DNA from: an uncultured Alphaproteobacteria bacterium | GTDB lineage: Bacteria; Pseudomonadota; Alphaproteobacteria; Rhizobiales; Ancalomicrobiaceae | Assembly (NCBI GenBank): GCA_937919435.1 | Contig: CALFRR010000279.1 | Coordinates: 1 to 15,623, forward strand | Direction: 5' to 3' | DNA: 15,623 bases | In this document: piece after piece, positions 1-6,799 of the stretch | Position numbering within the stretch: the first letter of the stretch is position 1 | Layout of the letters: every line of letters begins with the position of its first letter | The notes under the pieces: model-generated | What the model saw: only the letters and a program-made list of their open reading frames with translations | What the model was told of the DNA's origin: nothing | The model's database searches: none | Made by a program: the position numbers and the translations under genes

Positions 1-1
1 G

Positions 2-214
2 CACTTGGCCGGGAAACCGGAATCGGTCCGCGAGCCTTCGGATTCTCCGCGTGAGGAATCCGACTCTCCACATGAACTTCATCGTCCCGACGTCGCCTTC
101 GTCCGTTTCCGGCCGCCCCGGCTGGAACGCACCGCGGAGGGTCTGACCCTGTCGCTGCCCCACATCCGGCTCGACCGCATCCTGCAGTTCCTCCTCGGAG
201 ACCGGCTCGCATGA
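2..214 (+). CDS. ycjX: YcjX-family NTPase, C-terminal end only (5' partial)
   Basis: This is the last 70 codons of a gene that begins before the window; the frame is open from the left edge and ends in a TGA. The tail contains VRFRPPRLE followed by SLPHIRLDRILQFLLGDRLA, which matches my memory of the C-terminus of the YcjX/DUF463 P-loop protein family (a proline-rich stretch, then PHIRLDRxLxFLLGD). YcjX proteins are cytoplasmic GTPase-like proteins, linked in enterobacteria to the phage-shock regulon, with no firmly settled reaction. The stop overlaps the ATG of the next gene in an ATGA arrangement, so the two are translationally coupled, and the next gene looks like YcjF, the usual partner. 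The nucleotide-binding motifs lie outside the window, so the call rests on the tail and the neighbour. Confidence 0.82.
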   Translation, partial: HLAGKPESVREPSDSPREESDSPHELHRPDVAFVRFRPPRLERTAEGLTLSLPHIRLDRILQFLLGDRLA

Positions 215-1251
215 CCGACCGCCCGCGCCGCCCCCGTGCCTTCCGCCTCGATGCCGACGACGTCGTCGTCGCCGACGGCGACGGGACCGCGCCGCGCGCC
301 ACCGCCCGCGCCGTGGTCCGCCCCTCGGCCGAGCCGCCCGACGAGACGGCCGCCGCGCTCGCGCCGACACCGCGCCGCCGCCTCCCCTGGCGCGGCCTCT
401 TCGCCACCGGCGCCGGCGGGCTGGTCACCCTGGCGCTCGGCCTCGCCGTCGATCGGCTGATCGGCGACCTCTGGGCCCGCGCCGAATGGCTCGGCTGGCT
501 CGGCCTCGCCGCGCTCGGCCTGACCGTCGCCGCCCTCCTCGGCATCGTCGCCCGCGAGGTCGCCGGCCTCTCGCGGCTCGCCCGGGTCGAACGGTTGCGC
601 GCTCACGTCGCCACCGCCCACGATGCCGACGACCGCACCGCCGCCCCCGCCCTGCTCGCCGAGCTCGGCGCCCTCTACCGCGACCGCCCCGACCTCGCCC
701 GGGCCCGCGCCGCCGTCGCCGGCCTCGGCCGCGAGGTGGTCGACGGCCGCGACCTGCTCGACCTCGCCGAACGCACCCTGATGGCACCGCTCGACGCCGC
801 CGCCCGCACTCTGGTGCTGGAGGCCGGCAAGCGGGTCTCGGTGGTCACCGCGATCAGCCCGCGGGCGATCGTCGACATCGCCTATGTCGCCTGGGAGAAC
901 CTGCGGCTGATGCGCCGCCTCGCCGACCTCTACGGCGGCCGTCCCGGCACCCTCGGCTTCCTGCGGCTGCTCGGCCGGATCCTCACCCACCTCGGGGTGA
1001 CCGGCGGCATGGCGCTCGGCGACACGCTGGTCCAGCAACTGGTCGGCCAGGGCCTCGCCGCCCGCCTCTCCGCCCGGCTCGGCGAAGGCGTGGTCAACGG
1101 CCTGCTCACCGCCCGCCTCGGGCTCGCCGCCCTCGAACTGGTCCGCCCGATGCCGTGGCGCGCCCTGCCACGCCCGACCCTCGGCGACATGATGGGCGAA
1201 CTGACCCGTCCGACCGCCGCCGCCCCGCCGGCCCCGCCGCCCGCCGGCTGA
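211..1251 (+). CDS. ycjF: YcjF-like inner-membrane protein (TIGR01620/DUF697)
   Basis: This encodes 346 residues, close to the usual length of the TIGR01620 family. Residues 1-60 are charged and Arg/Pro/Ala-rich, consistent with a disordered cytoplasmic N-terminus. Two hydrophobic segments follow at about 62-86 and 94-116, and the rest is an alanine- and leucine-rich helical region with a conserved-looking stretch near residues 205-300 (SPRAIVDIAYVAWENLRLM, then YGGRPGTLGFLRLL) typical of DUF697. The ATG overlaps the TGA of the YcjX-like gene, which fixes the start and implies one operon. The molecular role of YcjF is unknown; co-occurrence with YcjX and envelope-stress association in gammaproteobacteria is known. 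No psp genes are visible here. The last residues are an Ala/Pro tail. Confidence 0.88.
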   Translation: MTDRPRRPRAFRLDADDVVVADGDGTAPRATARAVVRPSAEPPDETAAALAPTPRRRLPWRGLFATGAGGLVTLALGLAVDRLIGDLWARAEWLGWLGLAALGLTVAALLGIVAREVAGLSRLARVERLRAHVATAHDADDRTAAPALLAELGALYRDRPDLARARAAVAGLGREVVDGRDLLDLAERTLMAPLDAAARTLVLEAGKRVSVVTAISPRAIVDIAYVAWENLRLMRRLADLYGGRPGTLGFLRLLGRILTHLGVTGGMALGDTLVQQLVGQGLAARLSARLGEGVVNGLLTARLGLAALELVRPMPWRALPRPTLGDMMGELTRPTAAAPPAPPPAG

Positions 1252-1335
1252 CCGCCCGCCGCGGCTCCACCCGCACCGGCCCGCCGCTCGTCGCGTCCGT
1301 CTCCGGCCCGCCCCGCCGGTTCGGCGCATCACGCC

Positions 1336-1357
1336 GCTCACCGGGCGCTCACCGGGC
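1336..1357. repeat. 11-bp tandem duplication
   Basis: GCTCACCGGGC occurs twice, directly abutting (1336-1346 and 1347-1357), in non-coding DNA. It is probably a replication-slippage product. No function is evident. Confidence 0.8.
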
Positions 1358-1498
1358 GCTCCGGCGTTCCTCCGCGGATCGTCCGCCCCGTGGCCGACCT
1401 CCGGCGGGCTCCGCCCTCCACCCTCCCCCCTCTCCGCCCTTCGCCGGGGCTTGCCGTCGGCATCGCGATCGGCGAGGCTGCGGGTTCGCATCCGATGA

Positions 1499-1541
1499 GG
1501 ATCGGTCGCATTCGCGAAGGGGAAGAGGCGCGGATCGGTCG
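1499..1541. repeat. Direct repeat GGATCGGTCG, possible operator pair
   Basis: GGATCGGTCG is present at 1499-1508 and 1532-1541. The 33-bp start-to-start distance is about three helical turns, so both copies would face the same side of the DNA. They lie 30-70 bp upstream of the usp start, inside the likely promoter or leader. Seen directly; a regulator-binding role is inference. Confidence 0.4.
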
Positions 1542-1570
1542 AGCGGAGCGATTTGGGGAGGGGGGAGCCG

Positions 1571-1999
1571 GTGTTCCAGAAGATCGTCGTACCGATCGAC
1601 CCGGACGAGGTCGAATTCGCCGAGACCGCGCTCGCCGCCGCCGCCGATCTGGCGCGTCCGAACGGCGCCGCGATCCGCCTCGTCGCGGTGATGCCGGCGC
1701 TCAACGGCTACGTCGCCGAGCTGCTGCCGGCCGACTACACGATCGCCCTCGGCCGCGAGACCGACGACCGGATCCACGCCGCCGCCGCCCGTGCCGGGCT
1801 CGCCCCGACCGGCTACACGCTGTCGCTGAGGACCGGCTCGGTCTACCACGAGGTGATCGACGAAGCGGTCGAGTGGGGCGCCGACGTGATCGTCGTGACC
1901 TCGCACCGGCCGGCGATGAAGACCTATCTGCTCGGCTCCAACGCCGCCAAGATCGTCCGCCACGCCCCATGTTCGGTGCTGGTGCTGCGCGGCGGGTGA
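1571..1999 (+). CDS. Universal stress protein, UspF/UspG-like (UspA superfamily)
   Basis: This is a single-domain cytoplasmic Usp of 142 residues. It opens MFQKIVVPID, the canonical first beta strand with the nucleotide-contacting Asp, and ends with TYLLGSNAAKIVRHAPCSVLVLR (about residues 118-140). That tail is strikingly like the SHRPxxxTYLLGSNAAxxVRHAxCSVLV ending of E. coli UspF, so an ATP/AMP-binding UspF/G type is most likely; such proteins accumulate under growth arrest or stress. I chose the GTG at 1571 because it follows GGGGAGG at 1555-1561 and gives the family N-terminus. A TTG at 1553 would add six residues and would overlap the ribosome-binding site. The gene converges with the VWA gene, with only 10 bp between stops and no strong terminator there. 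The regulator is unknown. Confidence 0.9.
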   Translation: MFQKIVVPIDPDEVEFAETALAAAADLARPNGAAIRLVAVMPALNGYVAELLPADYTIALGRETDDRIHAAAARAGLAPTGYTLSLRTGSVYHEVIDEAVEWGADVIVVTSHRPAMKTYLLGSNAAKIVRHAPCSVLVLRGG

Positions 2000-2009
2000 T
2001 CCGGAACCG

Positions 2010-3185
2010 TCACCTTGCCAGCGCCCGCGCCGCCCGGTCGAGGCCCTCGAGCGTCAGCGGAAACATCCGTCCGCCCATCAGATCGCGCACCGTCGCGATC
2101 GAACGGCTGAACCGCCACGATTCCTCGGGTCGCGGATTGAGCCAGGCGACCTTGCCCCAGGTGTCGGTCAGCCGCTTCAGCCACAGCGCGCCGGGCTCTT
2201 CGTTCCAGTGCTCGACCGATCCGCCGATCCGGGCGATCTCGTAGGGGCTCATCGAGGCGTCACCGACGATCACCACCCGATGGTCGGCCGGGTACTTGTG
2301 CAGGAGCGTCCAGGTGTCGACGGTCTCGGTCGCCCGGCGGTCGTTGCGCTTCCACACCCGCTCGTAGAGGCAGTTGTGGAAATAGAACCACTCCATCGTC
2401 TTGAACTCGGAGCGCGCCGCCGAGAACAGCGCCTCGCAGACCCGGACGTGATCGTCCATCGACCCACCGACGTCGAAGAACACCAGGAGCTTCACCGCGT
2501 TGTGCCGCTCCCGCCGCATCCGCACGTCGAGCCAGCCCTGGCGCGCCGTCGCATCGATGGTCTCGTCGAGGTCGAGTTCCTCCGCCGCCCCGGTCCGCGC
2601 GAAGCGCCGCATCCGGCGCAGCGCCACCTTGATGTTGCGGGTACCGAGTTCGACGGAGCCGTCGAGATCGCGGAACTCGCGCCGATCCCAGACCTTGACC
2701 GCCCGTCGGTGCCGGTCGCCGTCCTGCCCGATCCGCACACCCTCCGGGTTGTAGCCGTGGGCGCCGAACGGCGAGGTGCCGGCGGTGCCGATCCACTTCG
2801 AGCCGCCCTGATGGCGCCCCGTCTGCTCGGCGAGCCGTTGCTTCAGGGTCTCCATCAACGCCTCGAAACCACCGAGCGCCGCGATCTTCGCCTTCTCCTC
2901 CTCCGTCAGGAACCGCTCGGCGAGCTTCTCCAGCCATTCCTTCGGAATCTCCCGCTCGAGCGCCTCGTCGAGCGTCACCACCCCGGCGAAGATCCGGGCG
3001 AACACCCGATCGAAGCGGTCGATGTGCTTCTCGTCCTTGACCAGGCAGAGCCGGGCGAGATGGTAGAAGTCGTCGACCCGCATCTCGGCGAGCCCGGCCT
3101 CCATCGCCTCCATCAGGGTCAGGTACTCGCGCACCGACACCGGCAGGCCCGCCGTCTTCAGTTCGGCGAAGAAGGTCACGAACAT
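2010..3185 (-). CDS. VWA domain protein, CoxE-like
   Basis: The product has 391 residues. An N-terminal helical region (MFVTFFAELK, then VREYLTLMEAME) is followed by a central segment with GTSPFGAHGYNPEGVRIG at about 137-154. The C-terminal von Willebrand A domain has FFDVGGSMDDHV at about 236-247: Asp238 and Ser242 form the metal-site DxGxS variant of the usual DxSxS. A second acidic element, GDASMSPYE, sits at about 308-316. There is no signal peptide or membrane span. Relatives such as CoxE work with MoxR/CoxD-type AAA ATPases to insert or remodel metal cofactors or complexes; the client is unknown here and no AAA gene is adjacent in the window. The start is the ATG at 3185, preceded on the minus strand by GGGAG about 9 nt upstream; upstream in-frame codons are open but look non-coding. 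Confidence 0.88.
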   Translation of the reverse strand: MFVTFFAELKTAGLPVSVREYLTLMEAMEAGLAEMRVDDFYHLARLCLVKDEKHIDRFDRVFARIFAGVVTLDEALEREIPKEWLEKLAERFLTEEEKAKIAALGGFEALMETLKQRLAEQTGRHQGGSKWIGTAGTSPFGAHGYNPEGVRIGQDGDRHRRAVKVWDRREFRDLDGSVELGTRNIKVALRRMRRFARTGAAEELDLDETIDATARQGWLDVRMRRERHNAVKLLVFFDVGGSMDDHVRVCEALFSAARSEFKTMEWFYFHNCLYERVWKRNDRRATETVDTWTLLHKYPADHRVVIVGDASMSPYEIARIGGSVEHWNEEPGALWLKRLTDTWGKVAWLNPRPEESWRFSRSIATVRDLMGGRMFPLTLEGLDRAARALAR

Positions 3186-3228
3186 CGCGTGCTCCCGAGG
3201 AGACGGCCGGAGTGGGCGGGAGCGGCAC

Positions 3229-3247
3229 ATCGGCCGCCGCGGCCGAT
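3229..3247. repeat. Perfect 9-bp inverted repeat upstream of the VWA gene
   Basis: ATCGGCCGC and GCGGCCGAT are separated by one base. As RNA this gives a 7-bp stem with a 5-nt loop, ending 44 nt upstream of the VWA start codon. It could be an operator or a leader hairpin; the sequence does not decide between them. Confidence 0.5.
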
Positions 3248-3479
3248 CCGGTCGCGACGGCGTCCCGCCGCCGGGGCTCCGCTCCATCAGACCACATCGC
3301 CGTCGGCGCGACCACCATGTGCACCGCAGAACGTGCCCCCCGACAATTGACGCAGCGTAAAGGCCGGCCGAGGCGGCGCGGTCCGGCGAAAAGTCGGCCG
3401 GCTCCGCCGTTCGGCGCCGTGCATCCGCGGTCATCGCCTCCGAGTGAACTCGACGCGGTCCCGCATTAATACGCAGAAC

Positions 3480-3494
3480 ATCGGTACGACCGAT
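3480..3494. promoter_or_regulatory. Inverted repeat ATCGGT-ACG-ACCGAT upstream of the chemoreceptor gene
   Basis: Six-base arms are perfect around a 3-base spacer, about 75 bp upstream of the chosen chemoreceptor start and in the AT-rich patch. The form fits a dimeric repressor or activator site. No regulator gene is adjacent, so the binding protein is unknown. Confidence 0.4.
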
Positions 3495-3507
3495 CGTTCA
3501 CAACCCG

Positions 3508-3522
3508 TTAACCGAACATAAA
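3508..3522 (+). promoter_or_regulatory. CtrA-like site (TTAA-N7-TAAA)
   Basis: TTAACC at 3508-3513 is followed, seven bases after TTAA, by TAAA at 3519-3522. The alphaproteobacterial CtrA consensus is TTAA-N7-TTAA, so the second half is imperfect. CtrA often controls chemotaxis and motility genes in this class, and the site is about 45 bp upstream of a chemoreceptor start. Short motifs like this also arise by chance. Confidence 0.35.
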
Positions 3523-3567
3523 CAGCGAGTTCGCAGAGTGCGGGCATATCGATACGGGATCTTCTTC

Positions 3568-4935
3568 ATGCTCTTCGCTCGCAGCCGCACCGAACCGAAC
3601 GTCACCGCCACCCCGGCGACTTCCGAAGCCCGAACCGCAGAGATCGCCTCCCTGCTCGCCGCGATCGCCGCCCGCCGGCCGTTGCCCGAGCCCGCCGATC
3701 TGCCGCCGATCCTGGTCGAGGCGGCGCGGGCCCTCGATGCGGCGATGGCCGCCCGCGACAAGGCGCTCCTGGAGAGCACCGTCGCCTTCTCGATGAAGGC
3801 GAGCGAAGCGATGGCGGCGTCGGCCCGGATCACCGGCGAGATCCGCGAGACCTCGCGCCGCGCCGAGGCGATGGCCGCCGGCGCCGAGGAGATGAGCGCT
3901 TCGGTCCAGGAGATCACCTACCGCACCAACGACGTCGCCGCCGCGATGAGCGAAGCGACCCGCGCCATGGAGGGCGGCGTCGGCGCCACCCGCGAGGCGG
4001 CCGAGGCGACGCGTTCGATCGGCGCCTCGTTCGCCGAGATGAGCGCCGCGTCGACCCAGTTGTCCGATGCCGCCCATCAGATCGGTACCTTCGTCGGCAC
4101 CATCGAAGGCCTCGCCCAGCAGACCAACCTGCTCGCCCTCAACGCCACCATCGAAGCGGCGCGGGCCGGCGAGGCCGGCCGCGGCTTCGCCGTCGTCGCC
4201 TCCGAGGTGAAGCTGCTGTCCGGCCAGACCCAGAAGGCCACCGACGACATCCGCGCCCGCATCGCCCGTCTCGATTCGCACGTCGAGGAACTGACCCGGG
4301 CGGTCGACGCGGTCCGTTCGCTGGTCGACGTCGGCGCCGAGCGCTGCGACGTCGCCCGCACCGACATCGAGCGGATCCGCGACGTGGTCGCCGACGGCAG
4401 CGGCCGCCTCGGCGAGGTCGCCACCGTGTTGTCGGCCCAGAACGTCGTCGTCGGCGAGATCGCCGCCGGAATCCAGGCGATCTCCGATCACGCCCACAAG
4501 GCCGATTCCTTCGGGCTCGACGTCAACCGCTCGATCTCCGGCTGCGAGGAGATGATCGCCCGCCAGTTCGAGGAGATCGAGCGCGCCGCGCCGCCCGACT
4601 ACGTCCTCCACCGGGCGAAGTCGGACCACTTCATGTGGAAGAAGCACCTCTCCGAGGCGCTCGCCGGGCTGAAGACGATCCGCCCCGAGGATCTCGCCGA
4701 CCAGCGCAACTGCCGTCTCGGCAAGTGGTACGAGACCACCGCCGACGCGAAGGTGAAGGCCCATCCGGCCTTCGTGGCGCTGCCGCCGGTCCATCGGGCG
4801 GTACACGACAAGGGACGCGAAGTCGCCGCCTGCCTCGCCCGCGGCGACCGCGCCGGAGCCCTCGCCGCCTATGCGGAGATGGACCGGGCCTCCGGCGAGG
4901 TGGTCGCCTGCCTCGATCGGCTGATCACGCGGTGA
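3568..4935 (+). CDS. Soluble methyl-accepting chemotaxis protein with C-terminal CZB zinc domain
   Basis: The 455-residue chemoreceptor has no hydrophobic segment long enough to cross a membrane, so it should be cytoplasmic. A helical region (about 45-180) leads to the conserved signalling tip at about 181-218 (QQTNLLALNATIEAARAGE, then GRGFAVVASEVKLLS), which contacts CheA and CheW. A C-terminal CZB domain covers about 345-455: its expected zinc ligands are His354 (SDHFMW), Cys382 (NCRLGKWY), His409 and His413 (VHRAVH). CZB domains bind zinc and, in some characterised receptors, sense oxidants such as hypochlorous acid through the cysteine. No PAS or HAMP domain is visible. I chose the ATG at 3568, with GGGA about 8 nt upstream; a GTG at 3538 would add ten residues. 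No che genes lie in the window, so this is an orphan receptor. Confidence 0.93.
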   Translation: MLFARSRTEPNVTATPATSEARTAEIASLLAAIAARRPLPEPADLPPILVEAARALDAAMAARDKALLESTVAFSMKASEAMAASARITGEIRETSRRAEAMAAGAEEMSASVQEITYRTNDVAAAMSEATRAMEGGVGATREAAEATRSIGASFAEMSAASTQLSDAAHQIGTFVGTIEGLAQQTNLLALNATIEAARAGEAGRGFAVVASEVKLLSGQTQKATDDIRARIARLDSHVEELTRAVDAVRSLVDVGAERCDVARTDIERIRDVVADGSGRLGEVATVLSAQNVVVGEIAAGIQAISDHAHKADSFGLDVNRSISGCEEMIARQFEEIERAAPPDYVLHRAKSDHFMWKKHLSEALAGLKTIRPEDLADQRNCRLGKWYETTADAKVKAHPAFVALPPVHRAVHDKGREVAACLARGDRAGALAAYAEMDRASGEVVACLDRLITR

Positions 4936-4940
4936 CGCGG

Positions 4941-4959
4941 CGGGGCGCCCCCCGCCCCG
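4941..4959 (+). terminator. GC-rich hairpin just after the chemoreceptor stop
   Basis: CGGGGCG and CGCCCCG form a perfect 7-bp stem around a 5-nt C loop, starting 5 nt after the stop codon. No T run follows, so it is terminator-like but could instead be an mRNA 3'-end stabiliser or work with Rho. Confidence 0.5.
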
Positions 4960-5269
4960 TGCCTCTCGGCCCCGCCGTGACCTCCCCGAGCCTCGCCCGG
5001 TAGGTGAGCGTCGGCGGATCCCACACGCCGCCGACGGATCGGTGGGCTCGTCCTCCCGGGACGGGCGCTCGCGTCGCACAACTCTCACGAAATACCGACA
5101 ATCCGAGCAACCACCTTCACGGCATTCATACGACCCCTGCCGCAACGTGAGGTCCGTCGCTCCCGGCGCTCGAGGCCGAAGGGCACCGACGGTGCGATCG
5201 CCGACACCCGGTCGCACCGAACGGCCCCGGATGTCCGACCCATCCCGCTCGCGAGGGCCCGTACCGATC
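4960..5269. other. Intergenic region upstream of the DUF805-like gene
   Basis: About 310 bases without a credible gene. A less GC-rich stretch at about 5076-5140 is the likeliest promoter area for the downstream membrane protein, but I cannot identify a clear -35/-10 pair. Its right end holds two mutually exclusive stem-loops. Confidence 0.45.
5183..5218 (+). promoter_or_regulatory. Two mutually exclusive hairpins in the leader of the DUF805-like gene
   Basis: GCACC (5183-5187) can pair with GGTGC (5191-5195). The overlapping GGTGCGA (5191-5197) can instead pair with TCGCACC (5212-5218). Sharing the GGTGC arm means only one stem can form at a time, as in attenuators or riboswitch-like leaders. 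There is no U tract, and the first hairpin has only a 3-nt loop. Pairing is seen directly; regulation is inference. Confidence 0.3.
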
Positions 5270-6772
5270 ATGTTCGATTTTCGCGGCAGAACCGGGCGCC
5301 TCCGGTTTTCGATCGGCTTCGGTCTTCGCCTCGCCCTCCTCCTCGGCTTTCCCCTCGCCTATCCGTTCCTGCACCGCGCCATTCTGCAGTCGACCGGTTG
5401 CGCCTACGACACCTGCGGCGCCGTCGGGCTGGTCACCGCGATGGTGGTGAAGCCGAACGTCGTTCTCCTGATCCTCTTCTCCTTCGTCGGCATCCTGATG
5501 CGGCGGGCCCGCGATGCCGGGCTGCCGCCCTGGCTCGGCCTCGTCGTTCTGGTACTGATCCTGCCCGAAATGCAGCGACTGACGCTCGCCGGAGGGCCCT
5601 GGTCGCTCGGCTTCGCCTCGGGCGTCGTCGTCGCCGGTCCGGTCGCCTGGTGGATCCTGGGCACGGTTCTGTGGCTGACCGTCGTCCTCGCCGCGCTGCC
5701 CTCACGCCCCCGCCGCGACTGGCGCGCCGAGCCGGCACGACCGATCGAGATCGCCGCCGGTATCGCGCTCGCCCATCAGGTCCTGGTCGTCCTGTCGAGT
5801 TTCGCCTTCACCACGTCGCTCGGTCGGACCCTCCTGACGACGCCGTGGCTGCTGACGACCTTCTTCCGCCCGGTGTTCTACACCCGGCTCGCGGTGATCG
5901 CGGCGACCGCGCTGATCCTGTGGCAACGCCTGCGCGAAGACTCTCCACCACCACCATCCCACCCCGCATCCGACGACGACGCGCCACCGCTCCCGATCGG
6001 CGCGATCGTCGTGGCGGCGCTGGTGGTCGCGAACGTCGAGTGGGTCCTGGTGCAGACCGATCCGTTTCAGATCATCGGATGGGTGATCCAGTTCTCCTCC
6101 ACCATCCTGCCGACGGCGGTGATCGACGCCCTGTTGTTCGTCGCCGTCCTGATGGTCGTCCGCCGCCGCACGCCGACGGCGATCGTGCTGCTCGTCGTGA
6201 CGATGCTGCCGTTCGGACACTGGGCCTGGAGCGTCCTCGGCGACCGCCGCGCCCGCGCCGAGGAACTGGCCGAGATCGCCGCCGTCGCGACCATCGCACC
6301 CCGCCCGCTGCCCGACACGCTGGTCGTCGATTCCCCCGACGGGTTCGATTGGCGGCCGCTCTTCGCCCTCCTGGGGATCGAGAACCTCCATCTCCGGATG
6401 CGCGACGGGCGGCTGCGCCCCATCATGCTCGCCCACAGGTCGGCGCCGTACAAACCCGACTCGGTCGACGCCTCCGTCCTGCCGCCCGACCATCTCGTGC
6501 TGTTGATCGGAGCGCGGAGCGGCTTCGCCGCCCGCCAACGCCGATGGGATCAGAACGCCGGCCCGTTCGAACTCCGCCTGAAGACGCCGAGCGGCGACGA
6601 TCTCGTCGCCCTCGACTACACGAAGTCACGGATGCGGGCACTGATCCTGCCGGTTCTGACCATCGGCGGATGGCTCCCCACCAAGACCGAGGCCGCAGCG
6701 GTCCGGGCACCGGCCGAGGCCATCGTCCGTTTCCTCAACCCCGTGCTGGCCCGCATGCCGAAAGGCGGGTGA
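5270..6772 (+). CDS. Multi-pass membrane protein with DUF805-like N-terminus
   Basis: I recognise only the N-terminal part: FRGRTGRLRFSIGF at about 4-17 and MRRARDAGLPPWLGL at about 77-91 match the pattern of DUF805 membrane proteins (FxGRxxRxxF, then RxxDxGxPxW). About nine hydrophobic segments are visible, near 15-35, 64-78, 87-103, 115-143, 160-182, 205-219, 242-262, 277-297 and 301-320. The Pro/Ser/Asp-rich stretch 223-241 is probably a loop. The last 175 residues are soluble and of no family I know. At 500 residues it is far longer than a typical DUF805 protein (about 120). Function is unknown. I chose the ATG at 5270 because the DUF805 motif starts right after it; an ATG at 5231 would add 13 residues. 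The gene stands alone and converges with the hydrolase gene. Confidence 0.72.
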   Translation: MFDFRGRTGRLRFSIGFGLRLALLLGFPLAYPFLHRAILQSTGCAYDTCGAVGLVTAMVVKPNVVLLILFSFVGILMRRARDAGLPPWLGLVVLVLILPEMQRLTLAGGPWSLGFASGVVVAGPVAWWILGTVLWLTVVLAALPSRPRRDWRAEPARPIEIAAGIALAHQVLVVLSSFAFTTSLGRTLLTTPWLLTTFFRPVFYTRLAVIAATALILWQRLREDSPPPPSHPASDDDAPPLPIGAIVVAALVVANVEWVLVQTDPFQIIGWVIQFSSTILPTAVIDALLFVAVLMVVRRRTPTAIVLLVVTMLPFGHWAWSVLGDRRARAEELAEIAAVATIAPRPLPDTLVVDSPDGFDWRPLFALLGIENLHLRMRDGRLRPIMLAHRSAPYKPDSVDASVLPPDHLVLLIGARSGFAARQRRWDQNAGPFELRLKTPSGDDLVALDYTKSRMRALILPVLTIGGWLPTKTEAAAVRAPAEAIVRFLNPVLARMPKGG

Positions 6773-6793
6773 GGCGAGCGCGATCACCCGCCT
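6763..6793. terminator. Bidirectional hairpin between convergent genes
   Basis: AGGCGGGTGA (6763-6772) and TCACCCGCCT (6784-6793) form a perfect 10-bp stem with an 11-nt loop. The left arm includes the stop codon of the DUF805-like gene and the right arm ends 7 nt before the stop of the hydrolase gene. The position fits termination in both directions, although T runs are lacking, as is common in very GC-rich genomes. Confidence 0.65.
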
Positions 6794-6799
6794 CGTCGC

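Larger units (their letters stand above)
1252..1570 (+). other. Intergenic region upstream of the stress-protein gene
   Basis: These 319 bases hold no convincing gene: overlapping frames are open only because of the GC content. The stretch contains an 11-bp tandem duplication near 1336, a small hairpin (CCGAT, GAGG loop, ATCGG) at 1492-1505, and two copies of GGATCGGTCG 33 bp apart just before the ribosome-binding site. The promoter of the following gene is presumably here, but I cannot point to a -35/-10 pair with confidence. Confidence 0.5.
3186..3567. other. Divergent control region between the VWA and chemoreceptor genes
   Basis: About 380 bases separate the two divergent starts. No gene is convincing in either direction. 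The right 90 bp (about 3460-3545) are markedly AT-richer than the surroundings and hold an inverted repeat and a CtrA-like motif, so the chemoreceptor promoter is probably here. The left part holds a perfect dyad that would lie in the VWA mRNA leader. Confidence 0.55.

Noticed and set aside
1553..1570. TTG start giving a six-residue longer universal stress protein
   Set aside because: The TTG overlaps the GGGGAGG ribosome-binding site, and the GTG at 1571 gives the normal family N-terminus.
79..1704. 541-codon open frame on the minus strand opposite ycjF and the start of usp
   Set aside because: It spans a gene boundary and the opposite strand of ycjF, and its product is Gly/Glu/Arg low-complexity sequence with no domain.
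3212..3469. 85-codon plus-strand open frame between the VWA and chemoreceptor genes
   Set aside because: It begins inside a perfect dyad region, has a Pro/Arg/Ser-rich product and no supporting ribosome-binding site or motif.
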